Shown here: in pieces, positions 24,650 through 37,611 of the stretch
Numbering within the stretch: the stretch's first letter is position 1
Layout of the letters: every line of letters begins with the position of its first letter
Assembly: GCA_944989445.1 (NCBI GenBank)
Contig: CALYLW010000067.1
Location: forward strand, 1,870,938-1,934,937
DNA: 64,000 nt
Direction of reading: 5' to 3'
Origin: Ampullaceana balthica
Taxonomy: Eukaryota; Mollusca; Gastropoda; Lymnaeidae
Program-made: the position numbers and the translations under genes
The notes under the pieces: generated by a model
Seen by the model: only the letters and a program-made list of their open reading frames with translations
Told to the model about the DNA's origin: nothing
The model's database searches: none

Positions 24650-24916
24650 TCAACCAGTGGGTTGTTCACGTCACAAAAGTATGGGCACTACGTCATTTCC
24701 ATCTGATCATTTGTCATATACACAACATCACAACTGGACAGAGCCTAACATGACATCGGACAGTGGACATTTTTAAACACATTGTAGTTTCAGGCATATA
24801 AACTTGTATTTTAACATCTATTCATTTTATATTATATTGTTTTCCACATTCGGATATTTAACTAGTGTATATTTCTTAAAACAAGTGACTTCAAAAACAT
24901 TCCATACAATTCCATT

Positions 24917-25817
24917 CAGTGGCATAACAACGGGTTGGCATTGGGGCAGTTGCCAAGGGCGCCAGCTCAAAAGGGCGCCACTAAATTTTAAAATCTTAAA
25001 TTTGTATTTAAATAAATACAGTCGGACCTCCCCGAAGTCGAACTCATTAGGACCCCCCCCAAAAAAAAATTTCGACTTATAGAGTTTTTGAGTTAGGGAA
25101 AATGGCGTAATAGGCGCCGATTAATCAAGGACATGTAGATATTGAGAGGTGGGGGGAAACAGCCATACCGGCTAGTAGGCTTGACAGGAAAGAGAGGCGG
25201 TGTCTGATGAAAGGAAGCCAACTCGCTTTGATATGCCGACACAAGCCCGTGAGAGGAGACACCTTCCCTAGAAATGTAGAAATGAGGGTATTGAAAAGAA
25301 AGAGAGGAAATGGTTGTTTTATTCAAAAATAAAGATGCAGTTTATTTCATGCCTCTTATTTGTATCTGGTGTACATAATATTCCATTTTGTCAGTCCGAT
25401 GGATTTGTGGACTGGAAACATCTAAACTCACAAATTCAAATTCACTAAATTTCGTGGCAACACATAAACAATTTTACGAAATGGAAATTATTAGAAGAAA
25501 AGGGCTTGAAAAGTTCACGTTTTGCAGTATTCTTTATTTATGCAAGAATATCCCGTTTTATCCATCAATTTATTTGGTATTATTTAGTAAATAATAAACT
25601 GCAAATTAGTATTGTTCTTGCCATATGCATATTTTATATTCACGTTGTATGTTTGTCACTGTCAGACTACGTAATATTATTGACATAAATAAAATAAGAG
25701 AAATTCAATTATATGTTTTCTAACAAATGAAAAAATCGCAAAGCTGAAACTTGTCAATTTATCAAGGGCGGCAAAAATGAAATAGCCAAGGGCGCCAAAA
25801 ACCTAGTTACGCCTCTG
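24917..25817. mobile_element. Non-autonomous hAT-like element, 0.9 kb
   Basis: Termini CAGTGGCATAAC and, inverted, CAGAGGCGTAAC, with near-perfect 8-bp flanks ATTCCATT / AGTCCATT. It contains a mariner-like MITE fragment and AAGGGCGCCA motifs near both ends. It lies just downstream of gene B, 267 bp after the stop. Confidence 0.75.
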
Positions 25818-25825
25818 AGTCCATT

Positions 25826-26925
25826 GCAAGCTGAGTTGAATGTATAAAAAAAATAATTGCATGTGCCAAACATTTTTGATACGCCTTTATAAGCTGTTGC
25901 TTCCGGTAGAATTGACTACTTGATTTTATAAAAGTTATTATTTATTAACGTTTGGTTTGATTGTTTTGTTTCGATTTTGTTGTTTAGTATTACTTTTAAA
26001 AATTTTAAAAATCAAGGAGTGTGCTGTTGTTTTTTTTATATTTTAATTTCATTTTTTAAATATTGTAAAAAAATGTGAAGGAATGTGGTATATTTATATT
26101 TTTGTAAAAGAGAGTCTCCGCAGCATCATTCATCGGGTTGTTTAAATAGTCAGGCTTGCTATTTCTTTATTCCATAGAATTGAGTAGAGTATGACTAATT
26201 TAAAGCTATTAAATAAATACAGTTTTACCAATTTAAAATCCTGATTAAATTCTGAATCACTCAAATTCCCTCAAATATGTTTTATAAACAATACCAAGAG
26301 ATGATGTGAAAGCGAAAATGTTATCATCCAAAACATTCTGCTTTTTTCGCTATGGCAATATAAGTTCGGCACCATGTTCACTATTTGAAAATATATTTAA
26401 ATATTTATTTTTACAAACTAACATTGCTTTTTTTAATATTCATATTTACATAAAGACTATTTGTTTTTATACACACTAATAAATAATAGATTACTGTATA
26501 AAATATGTGTAAGTTAAGAAATTATTTTCTTTATTTCCGTTTTCTGATTAAGAAATAAACAGTTATTTTTGTGTTGTTGTTTTTTTGTTGTTGTTTATTT
26601 ATACATCAATTTTAATAAACATCATTTTATAAAAAGGAGTTTATTAATTTATAAATTGCAAAAGATTATATCCTCGACAGCTAATGACTGGAATTTGTGA
26701 TTGTGTTAAGACAAACATTTGTATTTATTGTCTTCATAATTTTTGTTAAAGATCTTTAAGTTACTATCGACTTCAAACTCCAAAGCGTTAAAAAATTATA
26801 TCCTGGTGCTATACTTTTAATTTAGCGAATTAATTTTTTATATTGTTTGATTTTTTAAAAATGTTCTGTAGATAATATGATTCATATAAATTTAGCAATT
26901 AAATTGTCTTGCCAACTTATGATCA
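25826..26925. other. Intergenic, AT-rich
   Basis: No supported gene. A TTG/TTTTTG microsatellite is at about 26570-26600. Confidence 0.4.
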
Positions 26926-26933
26926 TGCTAGGT

Positions 26934-27117
26934 CAAGTGTCGGCAACCTGCGGCTCTTTCGGTGTGAAAATGTTGCTCTCCATCCAGGTCCATGCTCAAA
27001 TATTAATAATTATATTATTTTATTTTCAAAACTCATGTTAGTGGCTCTTTAAAAACTGGGAAAGTTTGTAAATTGTAATTTTTTGCTCTTCCGTCTCAAA
27101 AGGTTGACGACCCCCTG
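26934..27117. mobile_element. Short hAT MITE, 184 bp
   Basis: Left CAAGTGTCGGCAACC, right GGTTGACGACCCCCTG, with perfect 8-bp duplications TGCTAGGT (26926-26933, 27118-27125). Confidence 0.85.
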
Positions 27118-27125
27118 TGCTAGGT

Positions 27126-29086
27126 ACATTAATGATGGGACATAATCACTGAATTAAGAGAATTACCAGAAAGTTAGAAGAGTGTTGTGTACCTGTTTAT
27201 TTTAAAGAATTTTCATGTTCCGTAACCCTCAACCATATTTTCATAATTTAATTCCAAACTATGTTACCCGGAGCGACCTCTTTTTTCAATATTGTGCTGC
27301 TCAGTTCAATGTAGGGTGCTGCTCCTGCTATAAACAAAAAAATTATTTATTTTTTTATGCATTTAAATATTTGAATTTCGATCCAAGCAGATGTTTATTC
27401 TTAGTTAAAGATGAAAGTAATTTTCTCAAGGTTTTTTTTTGCACTTTATACACATATTTTTTCCTGTGGCAATGCAAAAATATTCTCAAAATAAACATTT
27501 GGAATGACTAGCTTTAAGCAAAAGTTATTTATTAATAATTAAAAACAACACTTTAGTTTGAAATACATATAAACACTGTATTAAACAACACGCCTTGTCA
27601 CGAACAAGTATCGACCTACGAAAGCAATATTCCTGACTAGAAGAAAAAAATTGGAAAATTGGAATTTTATTGGGTGTTTGGTGTATTTTGTTTTCATTAC
27701 AAAAGCTAAGGTAACATTACCTAAGGTTGAATAGGGACATATCAGGCGAATCCTGTGCTGAAAAAAGGCAACCTGTCAGCTGTCACAATGGCATCTCTGA
27801 GAGATGCGAAAACTTTATCTGGTGTGTGTTATTGCAGAGAAGAACGCTTAGATAAGAATTTTAACTGACGTTGGGGTGATGTGAGGGGCTATATTATTTA
27901 TTATTAGAATTTTCACATGACTCCAAAGAGTATAGAAATTAAGTGGAGGTCCAGATTTAATTAAGAGCCAGGATATGTCCATAACAGAACGAACATCTGC
28001 AGGTTGCCAAATATCATGACCATGTTGGCTAAAACATTAAATAGGAGATGGGAGCTGCTAATTTTGGCTGGAAAATTCATTGGAGTAGAGGGTTGCTAGC
28101 ATCAAGACCCCAAGTGCATTGCATCTGTTTAACGGTTAACGTTACCACTTGGCCAAATAACGGCATCAGATGTGTAATTACACGAAGGTTAGGTTACTGT
28201 TTAAACATTTATGAAAGGCTGATTTGATAAAGAGTTTGTGCCAGAGATTGAAGTTGTCAAATAATTTTCACTAATTAAGCATTATCAAACTAAGGATAGA
28301 TATTAACATTATCAAATTAAGTAGAGATATTAAAAAGTATGCACAGATTTGACAATGTAAGTTAAAACGAGATAGATGGTTGTAAAAAGATTAGTTTCGC
28401 TTAATTTTCTACGATGTGGAAATTTTATTAAACGTAATTAAGTTTTCTGGATTAATGAAGTTGCTTACACTTGAAGGTTGGAGATTTCTATTTCAAGTGC
28501 CTTATTCTAGAACATTTAAAATATAAACCCCTTAACTCCGGATTCCGTTCATTAATCCAATGAAAAACCCAAGGGCATAAAAGACAGAACAGGAATTGAA
28601 TTTCGTGAATACAAAGAATTCAAATTATATGTTTTATCTCTCTTTTTATTCAAAGCTCATTTTTTTAAAAATATGTATTATTTTATTTTGTAAATAAAAC
28701 CAATTCATAAAGAAATTTATTGTGAAGCTTCATATCAATAATGAAATAAAAAGAAATTTACTTTAAATTTTCTATTAAACAAAACGAACATTTGTTCTAG
28801 GTGTGTCAGAGACATATATATTCAGGATCTGTTTCAATATAAAACCATAATATATTTTTTTTAAACATATAATATATTAACTGATAAGAGAGGAACAGCG
28901 CTAACAGTGCAACCAAGAAAACATTATAGCGGAGTGTTTTCGTCGGACTGTCAGCTTTGGCAAACATCCTGTTAAGAACTGTTTTGTTACTAAGGAAAGG
29001 AAGACAACTGCGCACAATAAACTGAAGGAACTCGATTTGGTGATATTTCTAACATAAATGGTAAGACAAGGGCAGTCAATCTGGAA
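27126..29086. other. Intergenic region before gene C
   Basis: No gene seen. The last few hundred bases should hold the gene C promoter and 5' UTR; no clear TATA element was identified. Confidence 0.4.
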
Positions 29087-29099
29087 ATGGATCGATTAG
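29058..29099 (+). promoter_or_regulatory. Possible upstream ORF overlapping the gene C start
   Basis: ATG at 29058 opens 13 codons ending at TAG 29097-29099, out of frame with and overlapping the gene C start at 29087. If transcription starts upstream it would lower translation. The same ATG is followed by GTAAGA, so it could instead be an exon end. Confidence 0.35.
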
Positions 29100-32000
29100 A
29101 AATCCTTTATTTTTTACTGTCTATATTTATTGGTAAGACACATTTTGTTGATTGTTTTACGTAATTATTTCATGGGATTGAGACGGGTGCAATCTTGTTT
29201 CACGTTAAGTAAATTGATCAATCTATTTATTTAAGAAATTACTGTTATTATTGCTGTCTACTCGACTGAGATGGTATGAAATAACTAAAACTCTAATTAT
29301 TGAGCAAGTATAAAATGTAAGCTATATCAAAATATATTTACAAAAAATGTTATATCTTATGTTATTCATCAACTGTGTAAGTATATGACATTATAATGAA
29401 TATGCTTGTGCGTTTTAAACTTCATATTAGGTTATTGGGATTTTTTTTATTCAACAACTACCTCTTTCTTTACCTGAGTTGGAACATAAGATAAACTTTC
29501 CATACATTAATTTTTAAATGTATGAACTTATTAAAATGTTTATATCTGCGTGGAACTATGAAGAACTTGTGAAAACTTAAATTGTTCTTAAGCCTTCAAA
29601 CATATTGACAAAATTCATCTTGATATAATCATAACTTCCGATACAAAAAGCATTTTGAAGATAACACCGGTACTATTGACCAAGTAATCGTCTCGTACGC
29701 ACTAGTCCGTTATATTCATTCTTTATGCAAATTATTGTTATTATTTTTATTTTAAAAATTATAGTTAACCAATTATGCATAAAAATAAAAATTATCAGAA
29801 TATACATTCTACTTTTATAATACCCAACAAAAGATCAAGTAATGTTACCAAATTAATGTTAACCCTTGGTAAGTTAAAAATTAAACTTAAAAATTAAATT
29901 AATATAAATAATTACTCAAAATCTCAGTTTTAGAATTAATTAACAAATAGTTGTTAATATTTTGTAGTCACGCAATGAAAGTTACATAAGAAAATTGACT
30001 CGAAAATTATAGCTGCCATAAATAAAGTAACTAATAAACGTGTTTAGTTCCTAATTTTACTTATCCTTTTATAATAAAAATAATTGTTATTGAGAAATTA
30101 TATAAACAAACTAATATATATAGATATATATATATATATTAGGGCTGTGGAAATTAACGATTAATTTCTCGATCAATCGTTAATAAGTTTTGATTTTAAA
30201 AAATTTAACGATAAATCGACCTATACCTAATAAATGTACTGGAAGTCAAAAAGTAAAATATTTCGGCTGATAAATAAAAACTAATTTCTGGACGATTACA
30301 CGAACATTCTGGTTTTAAACTACAGATGTATTGACTGACGTGAATATTCAAAATGTTGATAAAGGTTATTGTGTCCATTGAGAGAAATCGTTTGCCTACC
30401 ATGCAATGTCCCCTCTAAGTCTAAGCTTTGTTGGTCCGTGTGCAAAGTTTTAAAAAAAAACTCGTGTGCAAAGTTGCACAACGTCTATTTTTATGCAATA
30501 TTTTACTAAATTTGCCGCGCGGTGATTCTAAACTCATGCGTGGCGTCTGTCAAATATCTGCACAGCCGCGCTGCTTAAAGGGAACATTGCTACCATGGTT
30601 GTAACACTTCGCTTACATATGACCTGCATAACAAACATCCACTAGAGACAATCTGAAGCTATGTGAACGATTGTTCAGCTCGGCTGGTTATATTGTCAAT
30701 AAGACTCGCTCATCACTTAAACCAAATAATGTCAACACATTTGTCTGTTTGCGTTGTTGGTTAAAAGATGTCATATAAAGAAGACATTCCAGTGTTATTT
30801 CGATTTTTGACAAGTACGTTTAATAAATGTTACTTATGAAACCATAAATTTCAATTTTCAAAGTTTCATGCTTCTGCCTACTCTGGAAATAAGAAAATTG
30901 GTGATTTTTATATTTTATATAGTCCATATAAGGAAAAATAGCTTTTTGGGCCCCGGGCAACCAAGAGTGTGAATTTTAAAATTCTTTTTTGCCATTTGTC
31001 GTCGTGAGAAGGTATTTAACAACTTTCCAAAGTTTCATGCTTCTACTTACGCGGGAAGTTTGAGAATTGGTGATGAGTCAGTTTTTAATGTTAGAAAAAA
31101 ACTACATTTGGGCCCCTGGCCCCCAGTAAGTGATAATTTAAATATTGTTTTTACCTGTTACAATCGTGGAATTTTATTTAACAACTACCCAAAGTTTCAT
31201 GCTTCTACCTACACGGGAAGTAAGAGAATTAGTTATTTTCAATTATTATATAGCTTATTTAAGTTTTAAAAAACTACATTTGTGCCCCCGGCCCCCAGTA
31301 AGTGATAATTTAAATATTTTTACAACTACCCCAAGTTTCATGCTTCTACCTACAAGGGAAATAGGAGAACTAGTGATTTTTAGTTTTTATATAGCTCATG
31401 TAAGGAAAAGCTTCATTTGGGCCCCCGGTCCCCAAGAAGTGATAATTTAAATATTTTTTCTCCTGTTATCATCGCGGGATTGTACTCAACAACTTCCCAA
31501 AGTTTCATGCTTCTATCTACTCGGGAATTAGGAGAATTAGTGATGAATGAGTGAGTGAGTGAGTGAGTCAGGGTTTTGTCTTTTATTGGTATAGATATAC
31601 TAGGGGTTTTAGGGCGCCTACGGCGCCCACTTGGGGCACCCACTTTTTTTTGGTAAAAAGCCCAAGAAACTTATCCTTGTTTGATTATTACGAAAATATT
31701 AAACTTCCTGAAATGTACACAAAGTATTTTATAATTATAAATCCACGATTCTTCTTTTTACATCACTCTTTTTTCCAAAATTAAAATATAAGCTAAAACT
31801 ATGACGTCATATAATATTTTTTTTAGAATCTTTTAGAATTTTTAGAATTTTGCACACCTCCTGATGCGTGCCTTGTACTTGTATATATATACTTAAATAT
31901 AAGCTCAAAAATTGACGTCCTATAGCGCTACGGATCCATACTCCAACCTGTGACTTGTGCTATTTATATACTAGCGGATCACCCGTCAAAAATTACGGAA

Positions 32001-35000
32001 TTTTTCAGCTGAAATCTATTTATTTTATAAAAAATGCAATTTTTTTAGGGCGCCTACGGCGCCGACCTTTTTCAAAACTTGTCCTTGTTTGATAAATACG
32101 AAATATTAAACTTTCTGAAATGTACACATAGTATTTTATAATAGTATATTAGTAGCGTCATGGACAGACATTGCAAATTATATTGTTTAATTAATAATTA
32201 ATTAATCGTTAACAGCCCTAATATATATATATTTATTTATATATCAATTTATGGTCACGTTGTTATAAAAGTACAACAAATGAATTAGATGTACATTTAA
32301 TTTATAAATATTAGTTTTAGAAAAAAATTATAATCATTTGTCTCGGTATTTATGCACAATGTAGAAAACAATTAATTTATATCCAGGTGAATGTTTTCGA
32401 TTAATTGACATCAAATTGTGTCTATGATTTTGAATACAGCATCAACCAGGTGTGAGTCTTGCACCGATTCTGACTCTTCCTACAATCTGTTCGACAGTTA
32501 CAACAACTACAAGAGAAAGTACTGCCCCTTTGGTTGTTGCGGGACTAGCGACCACCAGCACTGTTGTTACAAGTAAATTCAACAATTTTACTTCATTACG
32601 TTTATACCATTGGTTTCAGAGTTTGATGGGGTTTGACGTACGAGTATTGTTATCTGGGTTTGACGTACGAGTATTGTCATCTGGGTTTGACGTACGAGTA
32701 TTGTTCTTTGGGTTTGACGTACGAGTATTGTTATCTGGGTTTGACGTACGAGTATTGTTCTTTGGGTTTGACGTACGAGTATTGTTATCTGGGTTTGACG
32801 TACGAGTATTGTTCTTTGGGTTTGACGTACGAGTATTGTTATCTGGGTTTGACGTACGAGTATTGTTATCTGGGTTTGACGTACGAATAATGTTAGAGGC
32901 TATCCATAAATGGCGTCACGCACCTAGGGGTGGAAGGGGTCACACATTTCTGACGATGAGTGACGAGGGGGAGGGGGGCAGTTTAATAAATGTTGCGTCA
33001 AATCAAAACACGCAACTTTAAATAAAGGCTCCACTTAAATATTTGATTTCTTACAATTTATTTAATGACGTTTTACATGGCTTCATGCGTGTTACGATAT
33101 TAGACGGCAGCCTTACACTAAATACATACTTGAATGACAAAAAAGTGATTTGAAACATGCTCATTTTCAAATAGAAAATACGGCTTTTAATGGCAAAGCT
33201 TTGTGACGTCATATTGGAGGGGTTCTAAGTTCTTGTAACGTCATTTATGGACGGACCCTTACCTGTTGTTAGATGTACGAATATTTGTACGTAGTTTTGA
33301 GCCACTAGCATAAAAGTAAAATATGATAGTTTTGTTGAATGTCTATAGGAATATTTATTTATTTGCTAAAGCAATATCGTCTATTAGGCTCCCGTTGTAT
33401 AATTGTAATCTTAGAAAAAAGTTGATAGTGTAGACATGAAATCTTAGTTAATGATTCAATTTTTTAAGTTTAAAATACACTTTTGATGTAGAGAAAAAAA
33501 GAAATCTTTTAAAAAAGAATTTATCAACTCCAGGAAATCACTGGCTGATTTAAACACAACACCATTGGATTTATGACGATTAATTAATTAATATGTTGAA
33601 CTAATTCTAGCTTGGAAATATAACACAAATGTAATCCAATACAACCCTCAGATAGACATAAGAATAAAAACACTTTTCTTATTCCGTATGCAAGAACAAA
33701 AGCATACACATTTTCGATCATTTCCTCTAGAATTCGGACGTGGATTGGGTTGCCTGATCAAACCAGGAAAATCAACACGATATCAACATTTAAAACTCTA
33801 ATCAAAATTCAAGACTAGACATAGTCCATGGAAAAGTAGGACGCTCTCGACCTTCTGTATAGAAGGAGCGTCTGTAATAGATACTAATAAATTGTCTACT
33901 CCAGAAATGTGACGTAAAAGTGTTATTTTGAAAATAAAAGTGTTATTATAAAATTATTTTGAAAAAGATGTTTGCAAAAGCAAATTTCTTGTCGGTAATA
34001 GTTTTATTTTGAATGGGAAAAAAGTGTTGTAAAAAAATTCCTAGTTGATAATAGTATTATTTTGAAAAAAGAGTTGTTTTAATCATAATTCCGTCTCAAT
34101 AATAGTTTTATTTTTTAAAAGTGTTATTGTAAAAACAATTCCTTGTCGATAATAATTTTATTTTGAAAAAAAAATGTTATTGTAAACACAATTCCATGTC
34201 GGCAAACGTATGCACGTGTGTACAAAAGTTTAATTGTAAACACAATTTTATGTCGGTTATAGTGTTATTTTGATATCTTTCTTTCTACCAGCGGTGGTGT
34301 CATTGCCGCCGTCATTGTGGGTTTTGTTTTCTGCATTGCCGCCACCATTACAATTTCCTGCTGCTGGTGTAGCCGGTGTAAAGTTGTTCGAAACTGTACA
34401 CGAAGAAGAAAGACGAGTGCACTGACTGCTGAGATCAAAACACCACACGGCGCGCATCTCAAAGGTATGTTCGGCGGAACACATTGCAGTTCTCATTAGT
34501 AAATATGTTGATACCATTGACAATATATGCCACGATTTAGAGAAGTAGAGATGCCTGAAATTAACAAAAACTCTCATTATTTGGTAGCTTCTAATAAAAG
34601 CTTTAATATTTCAAACATTTTATTTGTGTGAAAGCAGTATATAATTAATACGTTGGCCGTGTGTAAGCAGTATATAAGCAGTATGTGAGGTTCCAGGTCA
34701 TTGAATAAGATATACTTCATTATTGTGAGAGAAGTGTGGTGTTGTATTGACCTTGGATGAGCGTGCAAGTCGGCTAGTATGAAACACGTGGTTTGGGAGG
34801 TGAACTGTAAGTGTCTGTTGTCAAGGACTGGGAGAAAAGCTGGATATAGATAGACGGTTCATGAGGCAACCGGGGTTGATACTAGCTGCTTAGGTAGTTG
34901 ATTGTACAGTTGATCGCTGTGAATTGTATATAGTGATTAAAGACAGTTGTTAACCAGACTACAGTGTATTTAAGTCTTGTCTCTTGACTGCAAGTTCAAA

Positions 35001-36658
35001 TACAATTACAGTAAATTGATTTCTATGAGATGGTTGAAGTTTGTGAAGATATGTGCCATTCTCTTTGGAGAGTCGAGCCTTCGGCTCTTATGAACCGGCT
35101 TACAATGCCTGCATCGCCCTACAGGTATTCGTTCGCAGATCTAGCGCTGCATGACCTGTCCGCATTGCCTATCGATGCAGAGCATTCAACCACAAGGTGT
35201 GTCACCGTTTCTTCAGCTATACCACAAACTCAACAGCCGGGGTCGCTATTTGGGTTCAACCTGTGCAGCTAGCAGTGTTAAGGACAGTGTCCAGCTCTCA
35301 TTTGCGTAATGAGGGACTGGCAGCCACGAGGTAGGATACTTCTTGCTCGGCACGTTCAAGTAAAGTGCACTTGCCGTGGTACCCTCAGCCCAGCCATAAA
35401 GCCATCTATCTACTAAACGGTCTTTCAGCCACAATTTAACCCCTGTTGAGTTATTGGGCGTTATATATGGGAATGGGCTGCCTCTTGCTGTGCCAGCAGG
35501 TTTGCCCGTTCCTGCTGCTGTACCTTTGGGTAAACTGTTATGTTTTGTCCTCGTTTTACGATGCCGTCAACTATTTTTCAGAGCAGCATTGACAACTTTC
35601 GTTTGTGAAGATGAAATAAGGCGATTGAATTATATGGTTCTTTGTATTAGTGTCAAATTAAATATAAGTGAATATGTAATAGAAGACATAACAAAATAGA
35701 TTATGTAATATAAAATATATTGTTTATTGACACAGCCGTTGAGAATATTGAAACTTTTATGAAGTTTAAGGTTAATAATAAACAATGAATGCTGTTATTT
35801 TAAGACAGTTCTTCTATATCTTTTAATACAACAAAAAAAGGCAAATGAGTTTATCCAACTTGTTTTTATATTGCCATGGACATGGATGGCAACACGGAGA
35901 CATGCTTATTAATGCACAAATAATTGCACTCAACCTTCTATCTAGCAGGGCCACATCCCTCATCAAGCGCATGTCCAAGAAATGTTGACCAACTGACAGT
36001 CGGATCGCCACCGTACTCTAGAGGAAATGTTGAACAACTGACAGTCGGATTGCCACCTTACTCTCCAAGACATGTTGACCAACTGACAGTCGGATTGCCA
36101 CCTTACTCTCCAAGAAATGTTGACCAACTGACAGTCGGATCGCCACCATACTCTCCAAGAAATGTTGAGCAACTGACAGTCGGATCGCCACCATACTCTC
36201 CAAGAAATGTTGACCAACTGACAGTCGGATTGCCACCATACTTTCCAAGAAATGTTGACGAACTGACAGTCGGATCGCCACCATACTCTCAAAGAAATGT
36301 TGACCAACTGACAGTCGGATCGCCACCATACTCTCCAAGAAATGTTGACCAACTGACAGTCGGATCGCCACCATACTCTCCAAGAAATGTTGAGCAACTG
36401 ACAGTCGGATCGCCACCATACTCTCCAAGAAATGTTGACCAACTGACAGTCGGATCGCCACCATACTCTCCAAGAAATGTTGACCAACTGACAGTCGGAT
36501 TGCCACCATACTCTCCAAGAAATGTTGACCAACTGACAGTCGGATTGCCACTATCTGTCACCAATGAAAGCATGGCTGTCAGTCCAGGGGACATCACCAT
36601 GGAACGCAACTTGTTGAGCTGCCAAAGCTATAGCTCCCCCGTCTCGTACGAGACTTAA
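29087..36658 (+). CDS. Gene C: CYYR1/Shisa-like protein with a minisatellite-encoded tail
   Basis: Exons 29087-29132, 32440-32572, 34292-34464 and 35946-36658 join to 1065 nt (354 residues plus stop). Exon 1 is a signal peptide, MDRLEILYFLLSIFIG. Exon 2 has RCESC, an Asp/Ser/Tyr/Asn-rich stretch, then YCPFGCCG and HCC. Exon 3 is the helix GGVIAAVIVGFVFCIAATIT followed by a Cys/Arg/Lys-rich segment. Exon 4 is about 238 residues, mostly a 15-residue repeat of type NVDQLTVGSPPYSPR, ending SYSSPVSYET. Phases are 1, 2, 1 as in gene B. The repeat stays open through about 12-13 copies with mostly conservative changes, which fits a translated tail. It offers S-P-P-Y rather than strict PPxY. An ATG at 29058 opens a 13-codon upstream frame overlapping the start. 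Introns hold nested transposons (1), a 27-bp minisatellite (2) and LINE debris (3). Confidence 0.86.
30404..30589. mobile_element. Short hAT MITE, 186 bp
   Basis: Termini CAATGTCCCCTCTAAG and, inverted, CAATGTTCCCTTTAAG, with perfect 8-bp duplications CTACCATG (30396-30403, 30590-30597). Confidence 0.85.
30880..31595 (-). mobile_element. Helitron-like fragment, inverted
   Basis: Several copies of the AAAGTTTCATGCTTCT motif with GGGCCC-rich spacers are the inverse of the element at 50.15-52.5 kb. The inverted 5' terminus (TCTATACCAATAAAAG) is at 31595; the other end is missing. Confidence 0.68.
31600..32150 (-). mobile_element. Helitron-like hairpin-family fragments, inverted
   Basis: Two inverted 3' portions, at 31600-31925 and about 32040-32150, each with GGGCGCCTACGGCGCC near the end and then CCTTGTTTGAT(A/T)A(A/T)TACGAAA. 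At 31976 ACTAGCGGATCACCCGTC looks like another element's inverted 3' end; a related phrase is at about 37186. Confidence 0.6.
32627..32890. repeat. 27-bp minisatellite in gene C intron 2
   Basis: About 10 copies of GGGTTTGACGTACGAGTATT plus GTTATCT or GTTCTTT; the two forms mostly alternate. 27 is divisible by three, which explains the long open frame, but the array starts 55 bp after a phase-matched donor and is intronic. Confidence 0.92.
32896..33258. mobile_element. MITE, GGGGCCGTCC family, copy 3
   Basis: Left GAGGCTATCCATAAATGGCG, right TTATGGACGGACCC, with TTA on both sides (32893-32895, 33259-33261). It belongs to the longer subtype also seen at 37.6-39.3 kb. Confidence 0.75.
33600..33895 (+). 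mobile_element. LINE 3' end fragment
   Basis: It matches 41160-41440: CCCTCAGATAGACATAAG, CTTATTCCGTATGCAAGAAC and the tail CTTCTGTATAGAAGGAGCG. Only the end of the reverse transcriptase ORF and the tail are present. Confidence 0.75.
33905..34275. repeat. Degenerate tandem repeat before gene C exon 3
   Basis: About six decayed units of roughly 60 bp with AATTCC(T/A)TGTCG, AATAGTTTTATTTTGAAAA and GTGTTATTGTAAA, reaching almost to the acceptor at 34291. Confidence 0.7.
34625..35008 (+). mobile_element. Possible solo LTR or other unclassified repeat
   Basis: A less AT-rich block beginning TGTGTGAAAGCAG and ending near AATACAATTACA, with repeated AGCAGTATATAA near the start. The TG...CA ends and composition suggest an LTR, but no matching 5-bp flanks were found. 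Confidence 0.25.
35030..35440 (-). pseudogene. LINE C-terminal fragment
   Basis: On the - strand a frame reads VCGIAEETVTHLVVEC, the pattern CxCGxxEETxxHLxxEC typical of the C-terminal zinc-knuckle-like end of non-LTR retrotransposon polyproteins. Stops interrupt it. It lies in gene C intron 3. Confidence 0.55.
35984..36553 (+). repeat. Coding minisatellite, 45-bp unit, in gene C exon 4
   Basis: About 12-13 head-to-tail copies of a 45-bp unit, each encoding 15 residues (NVDQLTVGSPPYSPR and variants with E for D, L for S, H for N). The unit length is a multiple of three, so copy-number change keeps the frame. The open frames on the opposite strand are a by-product of the same periodicity. Confidence 0.9.
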
Positions 36659-37608
36659 CTCGCTGCAAACAATGGATGTATGACGTCAAAGTGATGTGGC
36701 AGGTTCTCACGATGTAATAAGGCAACTCATCAGTATCAGAGCAGGATGTGTCTCACTGCCGCTTAAAGGCTTCACATTTGTAATGAAAGTGAGGCAATCG
36801 GCGCTTTAATTTGTTTTGTTTTGTTGTTTTGTTTGTTTTGTTGTTTTGTTTGTTTTGTTGTTGTTTTTGTTGTTGTTTTTTTTAGATTCGTTCATTATCT
36901 AATGTCTAACAAAATTGTATAATTATATGTTGCTTCGTTTTTCACAATTTACTAATTATAAATTAAAATTACCCATTACAAAAAATACTATAGTTGTTTG
37001 CTTTATTGTTGTTTGTTTACATAAGACGCACTATTTGATAACCAAAACAAAAAGGCTATGGGATTTGCCTAAATAATGAGCATGCAAACACACACGTGCG
37101 CGCACACACGCATACATTATTTATATTTATATGTGTCAATGTGTGTCTTATTCACATTCATATTGTTATTTACCATAAATAATTTATCACCCGTCAAAAA
37201 TGCCGGAAGTTTTCCAAATAAATGCACATCAGATTAAAAAATAACGTAATACAGAACTTTCATTTAATTTATTTATTTTTTTATTTTATTCATTTCTTTC
37301 CCTATTGAACAATTGTATATTGACGTTTGAAAAGAGTGATTTTTGGTGCAGTAATTTGGTGCGCTGCTTTCTAAAATTAGTAGCACTATAAAACAAAATC
37401 GCTCGCAGAGCCACCTAACAGCATACATCCATTCGCAGCGCCACCTAACAGCATTACATCCATACAGACAACGGGAATTGTGTATATTGATACTAATAAA
37501 ATATGTGCAATTTGTTTATTTTTTAGTTTAAAAAAAATTAATTTAAAAACATATACACCAATTAGCACCACTTAAAAATTAGCGTGCCACTGATCATGTA
37601 TTTGGGTA
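36659..37608. other. 3' flank of gene C
   Basis: Probable 3' UTR. A TTTTG/TTG-rich microsatellite is at about 36810-36882 and a short CA/CG run at 37090-37112. No canonical AATAAA seen close to the stop. Confidence 0.45.
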
Positions 37609-37611
37609 TTA

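Larger units (their letters stand above)
30140..32220. mobile_element. Inverted-terminus element in gene C intron 1, filled by nested repeats
   Basis: Ends TAGGGCTGT and ACAGCCCTA, with adjacent AACGATTAATT / AATTAATCGTT also inverted, flanked by AT dinucleotide runs, so the duplication cannot be judged. The interior holds a hAT MITE, an inverted Helitron-like fragment and hairpin-family fragments. Confidence 0.6.

Noticed and set aside
27215..27511. 98-codon frame with several Cys as another family member
   Set aside because: It lacks the C-x3-CCG signature and flanking splice sites in the family phase.
32452..33021. 189-codon frame overlapping gene C exon 2
   Set aside because: It starts within exon 2 in the wrong frame and runs through a 27-bp intronic minisatellite; the Cys-rich frame with matched splice sites is preferred.
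35963..36609. Long - strand frames opposite gene C exon 4
   Set aside because: They mirror the 45-bp coding repeat; the + strand frame is the one matched by splice phase and followed by a unique C-terminus.
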